64,000 nucleotides of DNA from Saprospiraceae bacterium (GCA_019638455.1 JAHBTU010000005.1:62001-126000); one strand, 5' to 3'; counted from the first letter of the stretch, positions 43,748-53,028 are shown. The notes: a model not told the origin generated them from the sequence alone. A program made the numbers and translations.

Positions 43748-46007
43748 CATCCTTAAAGATGGCTTGCGCCAATGCCAACACGCCCGCGGCTCGCTCGTCG
43801 TCCCATCCTTCCTCTTGCCCTGCATTCACGGCGAGCGGTGCGTCGTTCTTGGCCAAGTCCAGCATTTTCTGGCGCTCTGGCTCGCTGAACTGAGCGAATG
43901 TTCGGCGCAGCAAGGGGAGCAGCTCCCTGAAATCGTCTGGCGAAAGTGAGCGCACCCAACCATCAAGCGTTTGCCACAGCTCGGCGTGGTGCAACAACAA
44001 AAGGCCGCTGCCGTGCAAAAAGCCTTCCAGCCATTGGGCGGCCAGCGCGGGCACTTCAGCACGCGAAAGGCGGAAGCGCATGGAGTCGCCGGTTTGGGCG
44101 GAAGAGCGAATGCCCTTGTCGAAAAGCAGGCGGGAGCAAAGCCCGGCGAGCAGGGGTGCCGCGTTGTTCAGTTGGGTGATGTGTTCCAGCGTTTTGCCCC
44201 AAGATGTCTCGTATTCGAGCATTTGCAAAATGCCTAATGCGCGGTTGACGGCAAGTATTTTTTTCAAAATAACGGCTGCCGCGGTCTCGTCCACGCCAGC
44301 ACTGGCGGCGGGCAACTGGATGCACACCCGTGGCACAATCTGGCCGAGCAGCTGCTCCACCGCGTCGAGGTTGAGTTGGCGGGCAACGCCATAGCGCAGC
44401 ACTTCGGCCAGCGGCAGCACCACATCGGCGAGCAATAGCGCATCTTTGGCCAAGGCGCTGACCGTGCGGAGTTTTTGGAGCAAATCTGGCACGATGGCGG
44501 GCAAGTCGGCCTTGAGCGTCGCGTCCAGCAATTGACTAAGTTCGGGCAGGTCGTCCGAGTCGCGCACCTTGCGCCAAGTGCGCCTCGATGCGGCATCTTC
44601 CACCGTGTTGCCCCAAGTGCCCGCCTCGATGAGCCTGATTTCGTAGTCGGGCAGCCATTTGAGTTGCCAATGCTCGTGAAAACGCCCCTGCTTGCCGCTG
44701 CCGACTTCCCGCATTTTTCCCCACGCCACCCCCAAGAGGTTGAGACGGTGCAACAATCGGCTTTTTTGCAAATGCGCTTCTTTGCGCAAGTCAAGTTCGA
44801 GCACCTCTTCTTGCGTGTTTTTTTTCAAACGACAACTTTTCGCCTGTTGCTCAAAATCAGCCTTTAGCGGCGGCACTGCCAACGTGGAAGGTACCGCGCC
44901 CAGCACATCTCCTACGACCAATTGTTGGTCAATCAGCTCCAATTGTTTTTCCGCGCCGTTGCAGAGTACGGTCACTGCTGCCTCGCGCAACTCTTCGATG
45001 CCCGGCAAGGGCGTGTTGCGCAACACCGCCAAATGCTCTGCCAACCGTACCGCCTCTATGACGTGCGCGGAAGAGGTGGCCAAGTCGTTTTCGCGCAACA
45101 ATCGGGCTGCCTGCGTGAGGAATTGCACCTGTGGGCTTCGGGTGGGGGCTTCGGAGTGCCCCATGCCACATTCCCACAAGGTTCGATACCACGCGGGCGC
45201 CACCACCCCGGCACTGTATCCGCTTTGGGCAGCCAAGCGGTCGAACGACCAAGGTATCCAAGTCGCCTCGGTCTTGATTTTTGGCAAACCTTTCAGGAGC
45301 GCGGCATCGTTCGCCGCTTTCGTTTTTTCCCAATCAGCCAGTGCCGGGCCATGCCAAGCGCCACACACGACCGCTATTTTTGAAAAACCCTCTTTACGCG
45401 CCGCGCGAATGTTTTGGCGCATGAACGCTTCGCGAAGCAGGTTGTCGCGTTCCGCAATGGCCTCTTCGCGCATGGCCTGCATCAATGCCAAAATGACGGA
45501 AAAAATGGAGGCATCCGGTGCGCTCATGTCTGCTGCGGGAGGGGCTGCGGAACGTTCCACCAACGCATCCCACCAGCGTTCGGGGTCGGAATATCCGGCG
45601 AGCAGCGCCATTTTTCGGAACGGGTCGGCCGACGGGCTTTCGTCGTTTTTCTCCTGAAAATTCAAGGTCGGCGGTGCGGCTTGTTCGCGCATGGCGAACG
45701 CCACGCTCATGGGCATATCCATGAAACGCAGGGGGATGTGCCGTTTCAGGCCAAACAATATGGCTTGCCATTCAGGGGAAAACTCGGCAAAAGGGAAGAA
45801 GGATGCCTGTTCGAGGTTTTTGGGATTGTAAACCAACATGGCCACAGGCGGCTGCATTTCTGGGTGCGACGCCAAGGGGATGAGCGCCTCCGCATCTGGG
45901 GGGCCTTCCAAAAGGAGCAGGTCGGGACGAAAACGCTCCAAAGCCTCCACAAGGCTGCGAGCAGAGCCGGGGCCGTGATGTCGAATGCCAAAAATTTCGA
46001 TGCTCAT
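43725..46007 (-). CDS. DUF5682 family protein
   Basis: 760 residues starting M-S-I-E-I-F-G-I-R-H-H-G-P-G-S-A-R-S-L, then L-L-L-E-G-P-P-D-A-E. This N-terminus is typical of DUF5682 proteins, which in many genomes sit with a MoxR-type AAA ATPase, VWA proteins and SWIM zinc-finger proteins. None of those is adjacent here. The N-terminal part contains V-C-G-A-W-H-G-P-A-L. The gene is translationally coupled to PrsW upstream: the PrsW stop and this start overlap as ATGA at 46004-46007. Function unknown. Confidence 0.75.
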   Translation of the reverse strand: MSIEIFGIRHHGPGSARSLVEALERFRPDLLLLEGPPDAEALIPLASHPEMQPPVAMLVYNPKNLEQASFFPFAEFSPEWQAILFGLKRHIPLRFMDMPMSVAFAMREQAAPPTLNFQEKNDESPSADPFRKMALLAGYSDPERWWDALVERSAAPPAADMSAPDASIFSVILALMQAMREEAIAERDNLLREAFMRQNIRAARKEGFSKIAVVCGAWHGPALADWEKTKAANDAALLKGLPKIKTEATWIPWSFDRLAAQSGYSAGVVAPAWYRTLWECGMGHSEAPTRSPQVQFLTQAARLLRENDLATSSAHVIEAVRLAEHLAVLRNTPLPGIEELREAAVTVLCNGAEKQLELIDQQLVVGDVLGAVPSTLAVPPLKADFEQQAKSCRLKKNTQEEVLELDLRKEAHLQKSRLLHRLNLLGVAWGKMREVGSGKQGRFHEHWQLKWLPDYEIRLIEAGTWGNTVEDAASRRTWRKVRDSDDLPELSQLLDATLKADLPAIVPDLLQKLRTVSALAKDALLLADVVLPLAEVLRYGVARQLNLDAVEQLLGQIVPRVCIQLPAASAGVDETAAAVILKKILAVNRALGILQMLEYETSWGKTLEHITQLNNAAPLLAGLCSRLLFDKGIRSSAQTGDSMRFRLSRAEVPALAAQWLEGFLHGSGLLLLHHAELWQTLDGWVRSLSPDDFRELLPLLRRTFAQFSEPERQKMLDLAKNDAPLAVNAGQEEGWDDERAAGVLALAQAIFKDATKVQSG

Positions 46008-46681
46008 GCCTTGAAGGGGGAGTTGTCCAAGTGTTCCTTAATCAGGTTGTTGCAGAAATAAAGGCACAGGTAGAGCGATAGGGTGGCCAACACCAACAAC
46101 CAGTCCGACCATTTTTGCAAAATCAACAAATCATAGGCTCCGTGCAGCAAAAATGCCATGCCGAAGCCTCGCCAAAGCAACACGTTGCGCCGCGTGGGAG
46201 CAAATTTGGCCAAGCCCGCGTAGTAGCCAGCCACCACGCTGAAAACCAAATGGGCAGGCACGGCGGTGAAGGCTCGCAACAGCAGCGTCTCCATGCCGAA
46301 GCGACTGGCGTAGAACACGTTTTCCATGGTGGCAAAACCCATCGCAATCATCACGGAATAGACAATGCCGTCCAAGGGTTCGTTGAAGAAGGCACGGGGA
46401 AAAGCAGCAAAACGCAGCACGGCAAACTTGAACAACTCCTCGTTGAACGCCAAGGCGACAAACGCCGTGAGCACGACGGTGAAAAAGCCTTTTTCATAAG
46501 GGCGCAATTGCGCGAACGCCCATTTTTCAATCTCTAGGGCGGGAAACGTCGCGACGGCTCCCAGCCCAAAACAAACCAGCAGGGGCACGAGCGGTTCGCG
46601 CTCGTACTTGTCTGCCCGGAAGATGGCGTAGCAAATAAGCAGACCGGGAAGGATGGCGAGAAGGAGCAGGTGCAAACTCAA
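46004..46681 (-). CDS. PrsW-family intramembrane metalloprotease
   Basis: About 225 residues with eight or so hydrophobic segments. PrsW motifs are present in order: N-E-E-L-F-K-F, M-E-N-V-F-Y, P-A-H-L-V-F-S and H-G-A-Y-D, supplying the Glu and His metal ligands of CAAX/PrsW-type membrane proteases. No ATG lies in the first part. TTG 46681 just before the first helix is the best start; TTG 46741 overlapping the upstream gene is possible. It is second of three coupled genes on the minus strand. In other bacteria PrsW cleaves anti-sigma factors; the substrate here is unknown. Confidence 0.8.
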   Translation of the reverse strand: MSLHLLLLAILPGLLICYAIFRADKYEREPLVPLLVCFGLGAVATFPALEIEKWAFAQLRPYEKGFFTVVLTAFVALAFNEELFKFAVLRFAAFPRAFFNEPLDGIVYSVMIAMGFATMENVFYASRFGMETLLLRAFTAVPAHLVFSVVAGYYAGLAKFAPTRRNVLLWRGFGMAFLLHGAYDLLILQKWSDWLLVLATLSLYLCLYFCNNLIKEHLDNSPFKA

Positions 46682-46713
46682 TGTCAGTCGGGTAGCCTCG
46701 AAATGGTGGGGGG

Positions 46714-47517
46714 CTAAATCGTTTCGGCACAAAATTCCCAAAACTTGTGCACAATTTCAGCGCTCTTTTCGGCGGCCTCAAACATTCCCATGTGCCCCAC
46801 GCCGGTCAGAATGTGCACATCCGCCACGCGGGGCAGCACGGCGGCTTGCAGCACCTGCTCGGGCGGCGCGATGGCATCCTGCTCGCCGAGCACGAAAAGC
46901 ACGGGGCAGGCAATGCGGCGCAGCGTTTCTGTATGATTCTTGCGCCCGAGCATAGCTTCTAAAGCGGCCGCTATGCCTTCGGGCGCGAAACGTTTTGCCT
47001 CGTCTATCAAAGCGTTCAGACGTTCGGGATGGGTTTTTGCAAACGTTTCGGCAAACAAACCGGGAAATAGCTGCGACACATACAGGTCGCGCTTGCCCGC
47101 TTGCAGCATCTCTATGCCGCGCCGGCGAGCCTCCCTGCGCTCGTCGGAATCCTCGAACGGATGCGAGTGAAAAAGCCCCAAGCCTGATAGCCGTTCGGGG
47201 TGGTGTTCGGCAAATTCGAGTGCCGCGTATCCGCCCATCGAGTGCCCGACCAGCACGCATTTTTCCACGGAGACCTCGTCGAGCACAGCGCGAATGGCCT
47301 CCGAATAGGTGCCCATGCTCGCCGCGGCGGGTGGCGCTGATGCGCCAAAACCGGGCAAATCCAGACGAACGACGCGGCGAGTGGCGGACAGCGAAGGCAT
47401 TATCACGTCCCAGACGGAATGAGATTCGCAAAAGCCGTGGAGCAGCACCAGCGGCAGGCCCTCGACAGCTCCTTCGGAGCGGTAGGCGATGGCATCGGGA
47501 AGTCGGGTGAGTTTCAT
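46714..47517 (-). CDS. Alpha/beta-fold hydrolase
   Basis: 267 residues. Oxyanion region L-L-H-G-F-C, nucleophile elbow G-H-S-M-G-G (Ser93), acid in G-E-Q-D-A-I and base in G-V-G-H-M-G-M-F-E. This is the pattern of lipases, esterases and BioH/MenH-like enzymes. The substrate cannot be told. First gene of the apparent hydrolase-PrsW-DUF5682 operon. Confidence 0.85.
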   Translation of the reverse strand: MKLTRLPDAIAYRSEGAVEGLPLVLLHGFCESHSVWDVIMPSLSATRRVVRLDLPGFGASAPPAAASMGTYSEAIRAVLDEVSVEKCVLVGHSMGGYAALEFAEHHPERLSGLGLFHSHPFEDSDERREARRRGIEMLQAGKRDLYVSQLFPGLFAETFAKTHPERLNALIDEAKRFAPEGIAAALEAMLGRKNHTETLRRIACPVLFVLGEQDAIAPPEQVLQAAVLPRVADVHILTGVGHMGMFEAAEKSAEIVHKFWEFCAETI

Positions 47518-47648
47518 GGCGGCAAAGCTGCAAAAAAGCGCGGATTAAATTTGCCGTTATTTTCCCGACTTTTGCGCTTTGAATCAATTGTTGACAACTG
47601 ATGAGCAACCCAAACTGTCAATCAGCGACATGGGCTGCCAACTGAACT

Positions 47649-48224
47649 ATGGCTTTCTACAACGATTTTTTTCGCGACATCTCGCACGCTATCAGTCCTG
47701 AATTGCCGAAGGATTTGGGCGACATGGATGCTCACCTCGACTTCATTTTGTCGAAAGTGACACCGTATAGCGAGGATTTGAGGGAAGAAAAATTCTGGCT
47801 TAGCAAACGATGGAAGGAGGTGCGCGACGATGAGGGTTTCCACGAGGCTATTCTGCATATTTTCAACAATGGGGGGGAATACCTGCTCTCGCTTGATGGC
47901 AACGTGGCAAAGGGCAGCTGGAAGCGCCTCAATCAAGACAACACGCTTATTCTGGAGCTGTCGGGCAAGAGCGAGTTGTTCGATATGGAGTTTCTCAACT
48001 CCGATTTCCTGATTCTTTCCAAACACGGGGACCAATCGCGCAAGGGCTTGCGCAAGTACTTTTGCTTGGTGCACGAACCTGCCAGCCGCTCCAGAGGAAG
48101 AGACCTTGACTGGCGCAATGTGATGGAAAAGTTCTACAACATCTGGCGCGACAACAGCCTCAGTATCTGGGCGTGGGTGTTGTTCATCATACTCATGGGT
48201 CTCATTCTTTATCTCTCGCTTTAA
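47649..48224 (+). CDS. Tail-anchored protein of unknown function
   Basis: 191 residues. A mainly helical and beta soluble part (M-A-F-Y-N-D-F-F-R-D-I, then G-D-M-D-A-H-L-D-F-I-L) is followed by a single C-terminal helix (I-W-A-W-V-L-F-I-I-L-M-G-L-I-L-Y-L-S-L). With no signal peptide it is likely a cytosolic domain anchored at the inner membrane by its tail. Family not recognised. It is convergent with the cyclase gene, whose stop lies four bases away. Confidence 0.6.
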   Translation: MAFYNDFFRDISHAISPELPKDLGDMDAHLDFILSKVTPYSEDLREEKFWLSKRWKEVRDDEGFHEAILHIFNNGGEYLLSLDGNVAKGSWKRLNQDNTLILELSGKSELFDMEFLNSDFLILSKHGDQSRKGLRKYFCLVHEPASRSRGRDLDWRNVMEKFYNIWRDNSLSIWAWVLFIILMGLILYLSL

Positions 48225-48227
48225 GGG

Positions 48228-49850
48228 TCAGTACGACTTAGCGGAAGTGACATAGTACATATCCATTTGCCCTTTGTTCTTGGCGGCGATTTTGCCGCGA
48301 TGCTGCCACTCGAATTCGTATTTGGCAAGCCAGTAGGCATCCTCGCTGACGTTGACGCGACCGGGCTCGCAGGCTTCTTCCATGCGGGCTGCGGTGTTCA
48401 CCGTGTCGCCCCAAATGTCGTACGCGAATTTTTTGGCGCCCACCACGCCTGCCACCACTGGGCCGGTGTGTATGCCGACGCGGGCCTCGAAGTAGGGCAA
48501 GCCTTGATTGAGCCGTTCGGCTTTGGTATGTTGCAGGAAATCCTGAATTTCGAGCGCAGCCTTCACCATGTCGGAAGGGCTGGCATTCATATCGGAAAGG
48601 CCGCTGGCGCAGATGTAGGCATCGCCGACGGTTTTGATTTTCTCGATGCGGTATTTGCTGATGATTTTGTCGAAATTCGAGAAACAAAAATCCAGTTCCT
48701 CCACGAGCATTTCGGGGCTGAGGCGCTCGGCAATGTTGGTGAAGCCGATAAAGTCGGTGAACATGACGGTGGCTTGGTCATATTTGCGGGCGGCCACCTT
48801 GTTGCGGGTTTTCAGCTCTTGCGCGATGGCTGGCGGCAGGATGTTGAGCAAGAGATTCTCGCTTCTTTTTTTTTCCTCCTCAATAAGTATGTTTTTTTGA
48901 GACAATTGGTTGGCGGCGCGTTTTTTTGCGCGGAAACGCAGGTAGAACAAGGCTGCCAACACCAACACAAAGCCTGACACGAGCACCAACACGTTGCGCA
49001 GGTTCTCGCTCTTTTTTTGCAACAGCTCTGCCTCTGCCAGTCGTGTCTTGTGCACCTGTATCTCGCGCTCCTGTTGCGCTCTGATGATGGAATCCACCAT
49101 CTGGCGCTCGCTTAGTTTCATCAGTTGTTCCACTTTGGTGCTCACAAGGGAGTCGGCTTTTTGCTTTTCGGTGGAAATCTGGGTGATGGCGGCTTCCTTC
49201 TGGGTGAGTTCTTGCTTGGTCTTCTCCTGCACTTCTTTGATTTGCGACTGGTAGGATGCCTCCAGATTCTGGCTTTGGCCGCTGAGTTGGGCGATTTGCT
49301 CGCGCAGTTCGCGGTTTTCGGCTTGTGCTTTGGCGAGTTGGTTTTCGAGCCTCCGCACGGCATCGCCGCCGCTGCGCCCGCCGCCGCCCGTCTCGTTGAG
49401 ATAGGCCACCGTCTCGCGGCTCCATTTGAGCGCCTCGCGGTAGTCGTTCTGTTTGAGCGCGATGTCTTGCAGCTTTTCGGTGGAGTTGAGCGCCACGTCG
49501 CGCAGGCCGTAGTTGCGAGCCGACTGCCACGAGTGTTGGAAACGGGTGGCGGCCTCTTTATAGTTGCGAGCGCGATAGAGGGCTTCGGCGCTCAGAAAGG
49601 CACCGTCGGCTTCGCGGCGCTTGTCGCCGATTTCGGTGGCCAACTGGCTCGACTGCTGGGCATATACGGCGGCTTTGGTAGGGTTGGAGCCCAACAGTTT
49701 CTCGGCCAATTGGTAAGAGATGTTCATCTTGTCGCTCTTGCTGGTCGCTCGCTTCAGTTGAGCTTCGAGCTCGCTGACGGCTTGGGCTTGGAGCAGCCCT
49801 GCGCCAAGGATGAACAAAATGAAAACAAAGGCGGATTGATGTTTCATCAC
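48228..49850 (-). CDS. Membrane-bound class III adenylate cyclase with periplasmic TPR-like sensor
   Basis: 540 residues. A signal peptide (A-F-V-F-I-L-F-I-L-G-A-G-L-L-Q-A-Q-A) precedes a helical TPR-like region, a long coiled coil (about residues 150-270), one membrane helix (V-L-V-L-V-S-G-F-V-L-V-L-A-A-L-F-Y-L) and a signalling helix ending N-I-L-P-P-A-I-A. The cyclase domain carries metal-binding Asp in M-F-T-D-F-I-G-F and V-G-D-A-Y. Base-selecting K in K-I-K-T-V-G-D and D in Y-D-I-W-G-D predict ATP rather than GTP. TPR-coiled coil-cyclase proteins are common in Bacteroidota. Confidence 0.88.
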   Translation of the reverse strand: MMKHQSAFVFILFILGAGLLQAQAVSELEAQLKRATSKSDKMNISYQLAEKLLGSNPTKAAVYAQQSSQLATEIGDKRREADGAFLSAEALYRARNYKEAATRFQHSWQSARNYGLRDVALNSTEKLQDIALKQNDYREALKWSRETVAYLNETGGGGRSGGDAVRRLENQLAKAQAENRELREQIAQLSGQSQNLEASYQSQIKEVQEKTKQELTQKEAAITQISTEKQKADSLVSTKVEQLMKLSERQMVDSIIRAQQEREIQVHKTRLAEAELLQKKSENLRNVLVLVSGFVLVLAALFYLRFRAKKRAANQLSQKNILIEEEKKRSENLLLNILPPAIAQELKTRNKVAARKYDQATVMFTDFIGFTNIAERLSPEMLVEELDFCFSNFDKIISKYRIEKIKTVGDAYICASGLSDMNASPSDMVKAALEIQDFLQHTKAERLNQGLPYFEARVGIHTGPVVAGVVGAKKFAYDIWGDTVNTAARMEEACEPGRVNVSEDAYWLAKYEFEWQHRGKIAAKNKGQMDMYYVTSAKSY

Positions 49851-49998
49851 AGGTTGAAATAAAATTCAAGATTGCCCTGACGGACAAGCCCACAAACGAG
49901 CATTTGAAAAAGATGTTATGGTGGGGCGGTTGGCAAAGGTCGAAGATTTTTGGTTTCTGACAACTTTTCTCCACACAAATGACTTCGCCGAAAAGCCC

Positions 49999-50006
49999 TA
50001 CTTTTG
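49999..50006 (+). promoter_or_regulatory. Candidate -7 element for the DUF1015 gene
   Basis: TACTTTTG matches TAnnTTTG, 21 bases before the ATG at 50028. No TTTG at the -33 distance. Confidence 0.3.
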
Positions 50007-50027
50007 AGCGCCTTAACCACTCTCTGC

Positions 50028-51143
50028 ATGAAGATTCAACCTTTTCAGGCTACCTATCCCAATTTCGATTTTATTGCCTCTCCCGATTCGTTTTGCGACG
50101 ACGCGAAAAATTCTTTCCGCGAATTTCAGGCCAACGGCTTTTTTGAAAAAGCACCGCAAAACGCGCTCTACGTCTATCAAATAGAAACCGACGACCACCT
50201 GCACACGGGTCTTATCGCTTTGAACGATGTGGAGGATTTTTTTGCGGGCAAGGTGAAAAAACATGAAAAGACCCTTAGCGAGCGCGAGCAACAGCAAATG
50301 CAGCTATTCCTTAAATGGAACGCCATACTCAAGCCCGTGCTCCTGACCTACCCGCCCGTGCCAGACATTAGCCTTTGGCTCGAACACTTCACCCAAGCCC
50401 ACAAACCGCTCTATGTCACTCGCTTCGTCAAAGACCGCCAGACGCACCGCGTATGGATGGTGACGGCGGAGGCGGACATCAGACAATTGCAGCGCCTGTT
50501 TGCCCAGCACGTCAACAGCACTTACATCGCCGACGGGCACCACCGCACCACCACGGTGGCGTTGCTGCACGAGCGGCTGAAAAACAAGAGCAAAGAGTTT
50601 GATTTCGACAGCCTGTTTTGTGCTTTTTTTGCCACCGACCAGCTGGAAATCCTCGACTACAACCGTGTGGTGGAAGGGTTGAAGGATGTCAGCCCGACAC
50701 ATTTCATGGTGAAGATGTCCAAGATTTTTGACCTTGATGTGTTGGAGGTGCCGCGCAAGCCGCTCGAAAAGCACGAGCTCGTGATGTACGCCCAGAAGCA
50801 CTGGTACAGTCTGCGTTGGAAGGAATCGGTGTTGAAAACCCACGCCAAAGACCGAGTGGTGCTCGACGCGACGCTGCTCAACGAGTTTGTGCTCGACCAG
50901 ATTTTTGGCATCACCGATGTGCGCACCGACACCCGCATCACCTACATTGAGGGCGCGAAAGGCTTGGATGGAGTGCGCAAAGCCACCAACGGCAGCGACG
51001 ACCGCATCGGTTTTGTGTTGTTCCCGGTTACCTTTGACGACATGATGAAACTGGCCGACGCGGGCGAAAGCCTGCCGCCCAAAAGCACCTATTTCGAGCC
51101 GCGCCTCAAAAGTGGGATGTTGGTGAAAATGCTGCGTCGCTAA
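50028..51143 (+). CDS. DUF1015 family protein
   Basis: 371 residues from ATG 50028 (M-K-I-Q-P-F-Q-A-T-Y-P). Hallmarks: N-A-L-Y-V-Y-Q-I near the N-terminus, the highly conserved Y-I-A-D-G-H-H-R-T-T-T-V-A-L near 50523-50563, then L-E-I-L-D-Y-N-R-V-V and K-S-T-Y-F-E-P-R-L-K-S-G near the end. DUF1015 is widespread. I recall it sometimes near serine-biosynthesis genes, but none is adjacent here, so no function is assigned. Confidence 0.85.
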   Translation: MKIQPFQATYPNFDFIASPDSFCDDAKNSFREFQANGFFEKAPQNALYVYQIETDDHLHTGLIALNDVEDFFAGKVKKHEKTLSEREQQQMQLFLKWNAILKPVLLTYPPVPDISLWLEHFTQAHKPLYVTRFVKDRQTHRVWMVTAEADIRQLQRLFAQHVNSTYIADGHHRTTTVALLHERLKNKSKEFDFDSLFCAFFATDQLEILDYNRVVEGLKDVSPTHFMVKMSKIFDLDVLEVPRKPLEKHELVMYAQKHWYSLRWKESVLKTHAKDRVVLDATLLNEFVLDQIFGITDVRTDTRITYIEGAKGLDGVRKATNGSDDRIGFVLFPVTFDDMMKLADAGESLPPKSTYFEPRLKSGMLVKMLRR

Positions 51144-51165
51144 TCGGCACAATCGAACAATTTCT

Positions 51166-51825
51166 TCAGGTTTTCACGAAAAGATTGTGTGTCACCTTGT
51201 CGCTCAACGTCAGTTCGCGGCCATCGCCCGTGCGAACGCGCACTGATTGGTCGTAGGGGAAACGCTCCAGCAATTCTATTTCGGCGCCGAGTGTCAGGCC
51301 GAGCTGGTCGAGGTATTGCAGGAAAGCGGCGCTGTGGTCGTCAACGCCCGTCACCACGCCCCGGTCGCCGGGTTGGAGGGTTGCGAGCGGTGCCTGTTTG
51401 CGGAAAGTCCAGCGTCCTTCGGCATCGGGGATAGGGTCGCCGTGCGGGTCGAATTTGGGGTGGCCGAGGAAAGCATCGAGGCGCGTCACCAAGTCGTTGC
51501 CCTGCACATGTTCGAGTTGTTCGGCCAGCACGTGCACCTCGTCCCAAGCGAATCCCAATTTGTCCACCAAGAACACTTCCCACAAGCGATGCTTGCGGAT
51601 GAGCGCCGTTGCCACACGGTTGCCCGCCTCGGTGAGCTGCACGCCCCGATATTTTTCATAAGTAATCAACTGCTTGTCCGACAGGCGCTTGAGCATATCG
51701 GTGACGGACGCGGCAGAGGTTTGCATCACGGTGGCGATGGCATTGGTGAGCGCGGGGCCGGCCTCTTTTTCCACGATGGTGAAGATGGCCTTGAGGTAAT
51801 TCTCTTCTGCTTGTGTGGTTGGCAT
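51166..51825 (-). CDS. DtxR/MntR-family metal-dependent repressor
   Basis: 219 residues from ATG 51825 (M-P-T-T-Q-A-E-E-N-Y-L-K-A-I-F). Winged helix with S-A-A-S-V-T-D-M-L-K-R-L recognition helix, then the dimer/metal domain H-R-L-W-E-V-F-L-V and H-V-L-A-E-Q-L-E-H-V, and a C-terminal SH3-like domain (F-L-G-H-P, then L-Q-P-G-D-R-G-V-V). Such regulators bind Mn or Fe and repress uptake genes. The frame extends upstream into a dispersed repeat (M-A-N-W-K-I-L-V), which is not part of the gene. Confidence 0.88.
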   Translation of the reverse strand: MPTTQAEENYLKAIFTIVEKEAGPALTNAIATVMQTSAASVTDMLKRLSDKQLITYEKYRGVQLTEAGNRVATALIRKHRLWEVFLVDKLGFAWDEVHVLAEQLEHVQGNDLVTRLDAFLGHPKFDPHGDPIPDAEGRWTFRKQAPLATLQPGDRGVVTGVDDHSAAFLQYLDQLGLTLGAEIELLERFPYDQSVRVRTGDGRELTLSDKVTHNLFVKT

Positions 51826-51846
51826 GGTGCGAGCGAAAAGGGTGGG

Positions 51847-51854
51847 CAAAGTTA
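51847..51854 (-). promoter_or_regulatory. Candidate -7 element for the DtxR/MntR gene
   Basis: TAACTTTG on the minus strand, 22 bases before the start codon, at the edge of an R1 repeat copy. Confidence 0.3.
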
Positions 51855-51860
51855 TGTTTT

Positions 51861-51955
51861 GATTAACGAGGATTTTCCAGTTCGCCATGCTCGCTCTCCC
51901 CGATTTTTAGCAGGTTGCACTCTTGGCGATGCTCAAAACTTGACGGCGCGAGGTA
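51861..51955 (-). repeat. R1 dispersed repeat, reverse-oriented copy
   Basis: The complement of the repeat seen at 39591-39977, 53029-53130 and 58216-58320. It shares the GGAAAATCCTCGT-AATCA end with the 53-kb copy. It fills the space between the regulator and rfaE2 genes. Confidence 0.75.
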
Positions 51956-51957
51956 AG

Positions 51958-52449
51958 CTATTGCGCCCTGATTTTGCGCTCGATATTCGTGGTCGAATAC
52001 CCTTGAATGTATGGAAGGCTTAGCACGCGCCCGCCTCGTGCCAGCACCACGTCGGAGCCGACAATCTGCTCCGGCTGCCAGTCGCCGCCTTTCACGAGGA
52101 TGTCGGGCTGCACGAGTTGAATCAGTTCGAGGGGCGTATCCTCCTCAAATATCACCACGGCATCCACCACTTCGAGCGCCGCGAGCAAATGTGTGCGGGT
52201 GAGTTCGTCGTTGATGGGGCGCGTGGGGCCTTTCAGTCGGCGGACGGAAGCGGCGCTGTTGAGACCCACCACCAAACGGGTGCCGAGGTCGCGGGCATCG
52301 GCCAGATAATGCAGGTGGCCAAAGTGCAGCAGGTCGAAACAGCCATTGGTGAACACGATTTTTTCACCAATGGCTCGCCAATGGCTGAGCGTGGCTGGCA
52401 GTTGTTCCCAAGTGTGTATTTTTGAAGCTATGGTCGAAAAAAAAGACAT
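51958..52449 (-). CDS. rfaE2: D-glycero-beta-D-manno-heptose 1-phosphate adenylyltransferase
   Basis: 163 residues. Nucleotidyltransferase signature F-T-N-G-C-F-D-L-L-H-F-G-H (HxGH at 42-45), then V-V-G-L-N-S-A-A-S-V-R-R-L-K-G-P-T-R-P and L-V-K-G-G-D-W. The length matches the stand-alone RfaE2 domain (the C-terminal half of HldE). It makes ADP-heptose for the lipopolysaccharide core. No other heptose gene is adjacent. Confidence 0.88.
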   Translation of the reverse strand: MSFFSTIASKIHTWEQLPATLSHWRAIGEKIVFTNGCFDLLHFGHLHYLADARDLGTRLVVGLNSAASVRRLKGPTRPINDELTRTHLLAALEVVDAVVIFEEDTPLELIQLVQPDILVKGGDWQPEQIVGSDVVLARGGRVLSLPYIQGYSTTNIERKIRAQ

Positions 52450-52484
52450 AAGCGGCTCAGTTTTTCACATTTGAATGAGTTCAC

Positions 52485-52860
52485 ACTACTGGACATTATT
52501 TTTGCGCTGCAAAGGCACAAAATGCGGCAAATCAATGAGTGTTTTGCTTTGCGTCTTTGTGACTTCGTGCGCACTACTGGACATTGTTTTTTGCGCTGCA
52601 AAGACACAAAGGCACAAAATGCGGCAAATCAATGAGTGTTTTGCTTTGCGTCTTTGTGACTTCGTGCGCACTACTGGACATTGTTTTTTGCGCTGCAAAG
52701 ACGCAAAGGCACAAAATGCGGCAAATCAATGAGTGTTTTGCTTTGCGTCTTTGTGACTTCGTGCGCACTACTGGACATTGTTTTTTGCGCTGCAAAGACG
52801 CAAAGGCACAAAATGCGGCAAATCAATGAGTGTTTTGCTTTGCGTCTTTGTGACTTCGTG
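52485..52860. repeat. 97-bp tandem repeat, about four units, with internal stem-loops
   Basis: Units start at ACTACTGGACATT: 52485 (88 bp, short), 52573, 52670 and 52767 (97 bp each). Each unit holds CAAAGACGCAAAG and, later, CTTTGCGTCTTTG, which can pair. Open frames through the array arise only from the repetition. Confidence 0.85.
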
Positions 52861-53028
52861 GCAAATTTGAAAATGTCCATTATACCCGGATTAAAGAGGA
52901 TTTGAACCTGCCAGTTGGCAAGGCAGCGACTTCCTTGATTGATTTGCATGATTTCCAAAGGATTGCGAGCACCGTTCGTTCAAAACCACCTTGCGTTGAC
53001 TATAGTGTGGCATGAGATAAATTCTTTG

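Noticed and set aside
49981..50027. Upstream start for the DUF1015 protein at 50004
   Set aside because: The family-typical N-terminus begins at ATG 50028, and the -7 element at 49999-50006 would lie inside the extension.
52485..52860. CRISPR array
   Set aside because: Units are contiguous 97-bp direct repeats with no variable spacers and no cas genes nearby.
52486..52958. Overlapping small frames rich in Cys/Lys within the 97-bp array
   Set aside because: They arise from repetition on both strands, with the same peptide recurring; no start context.
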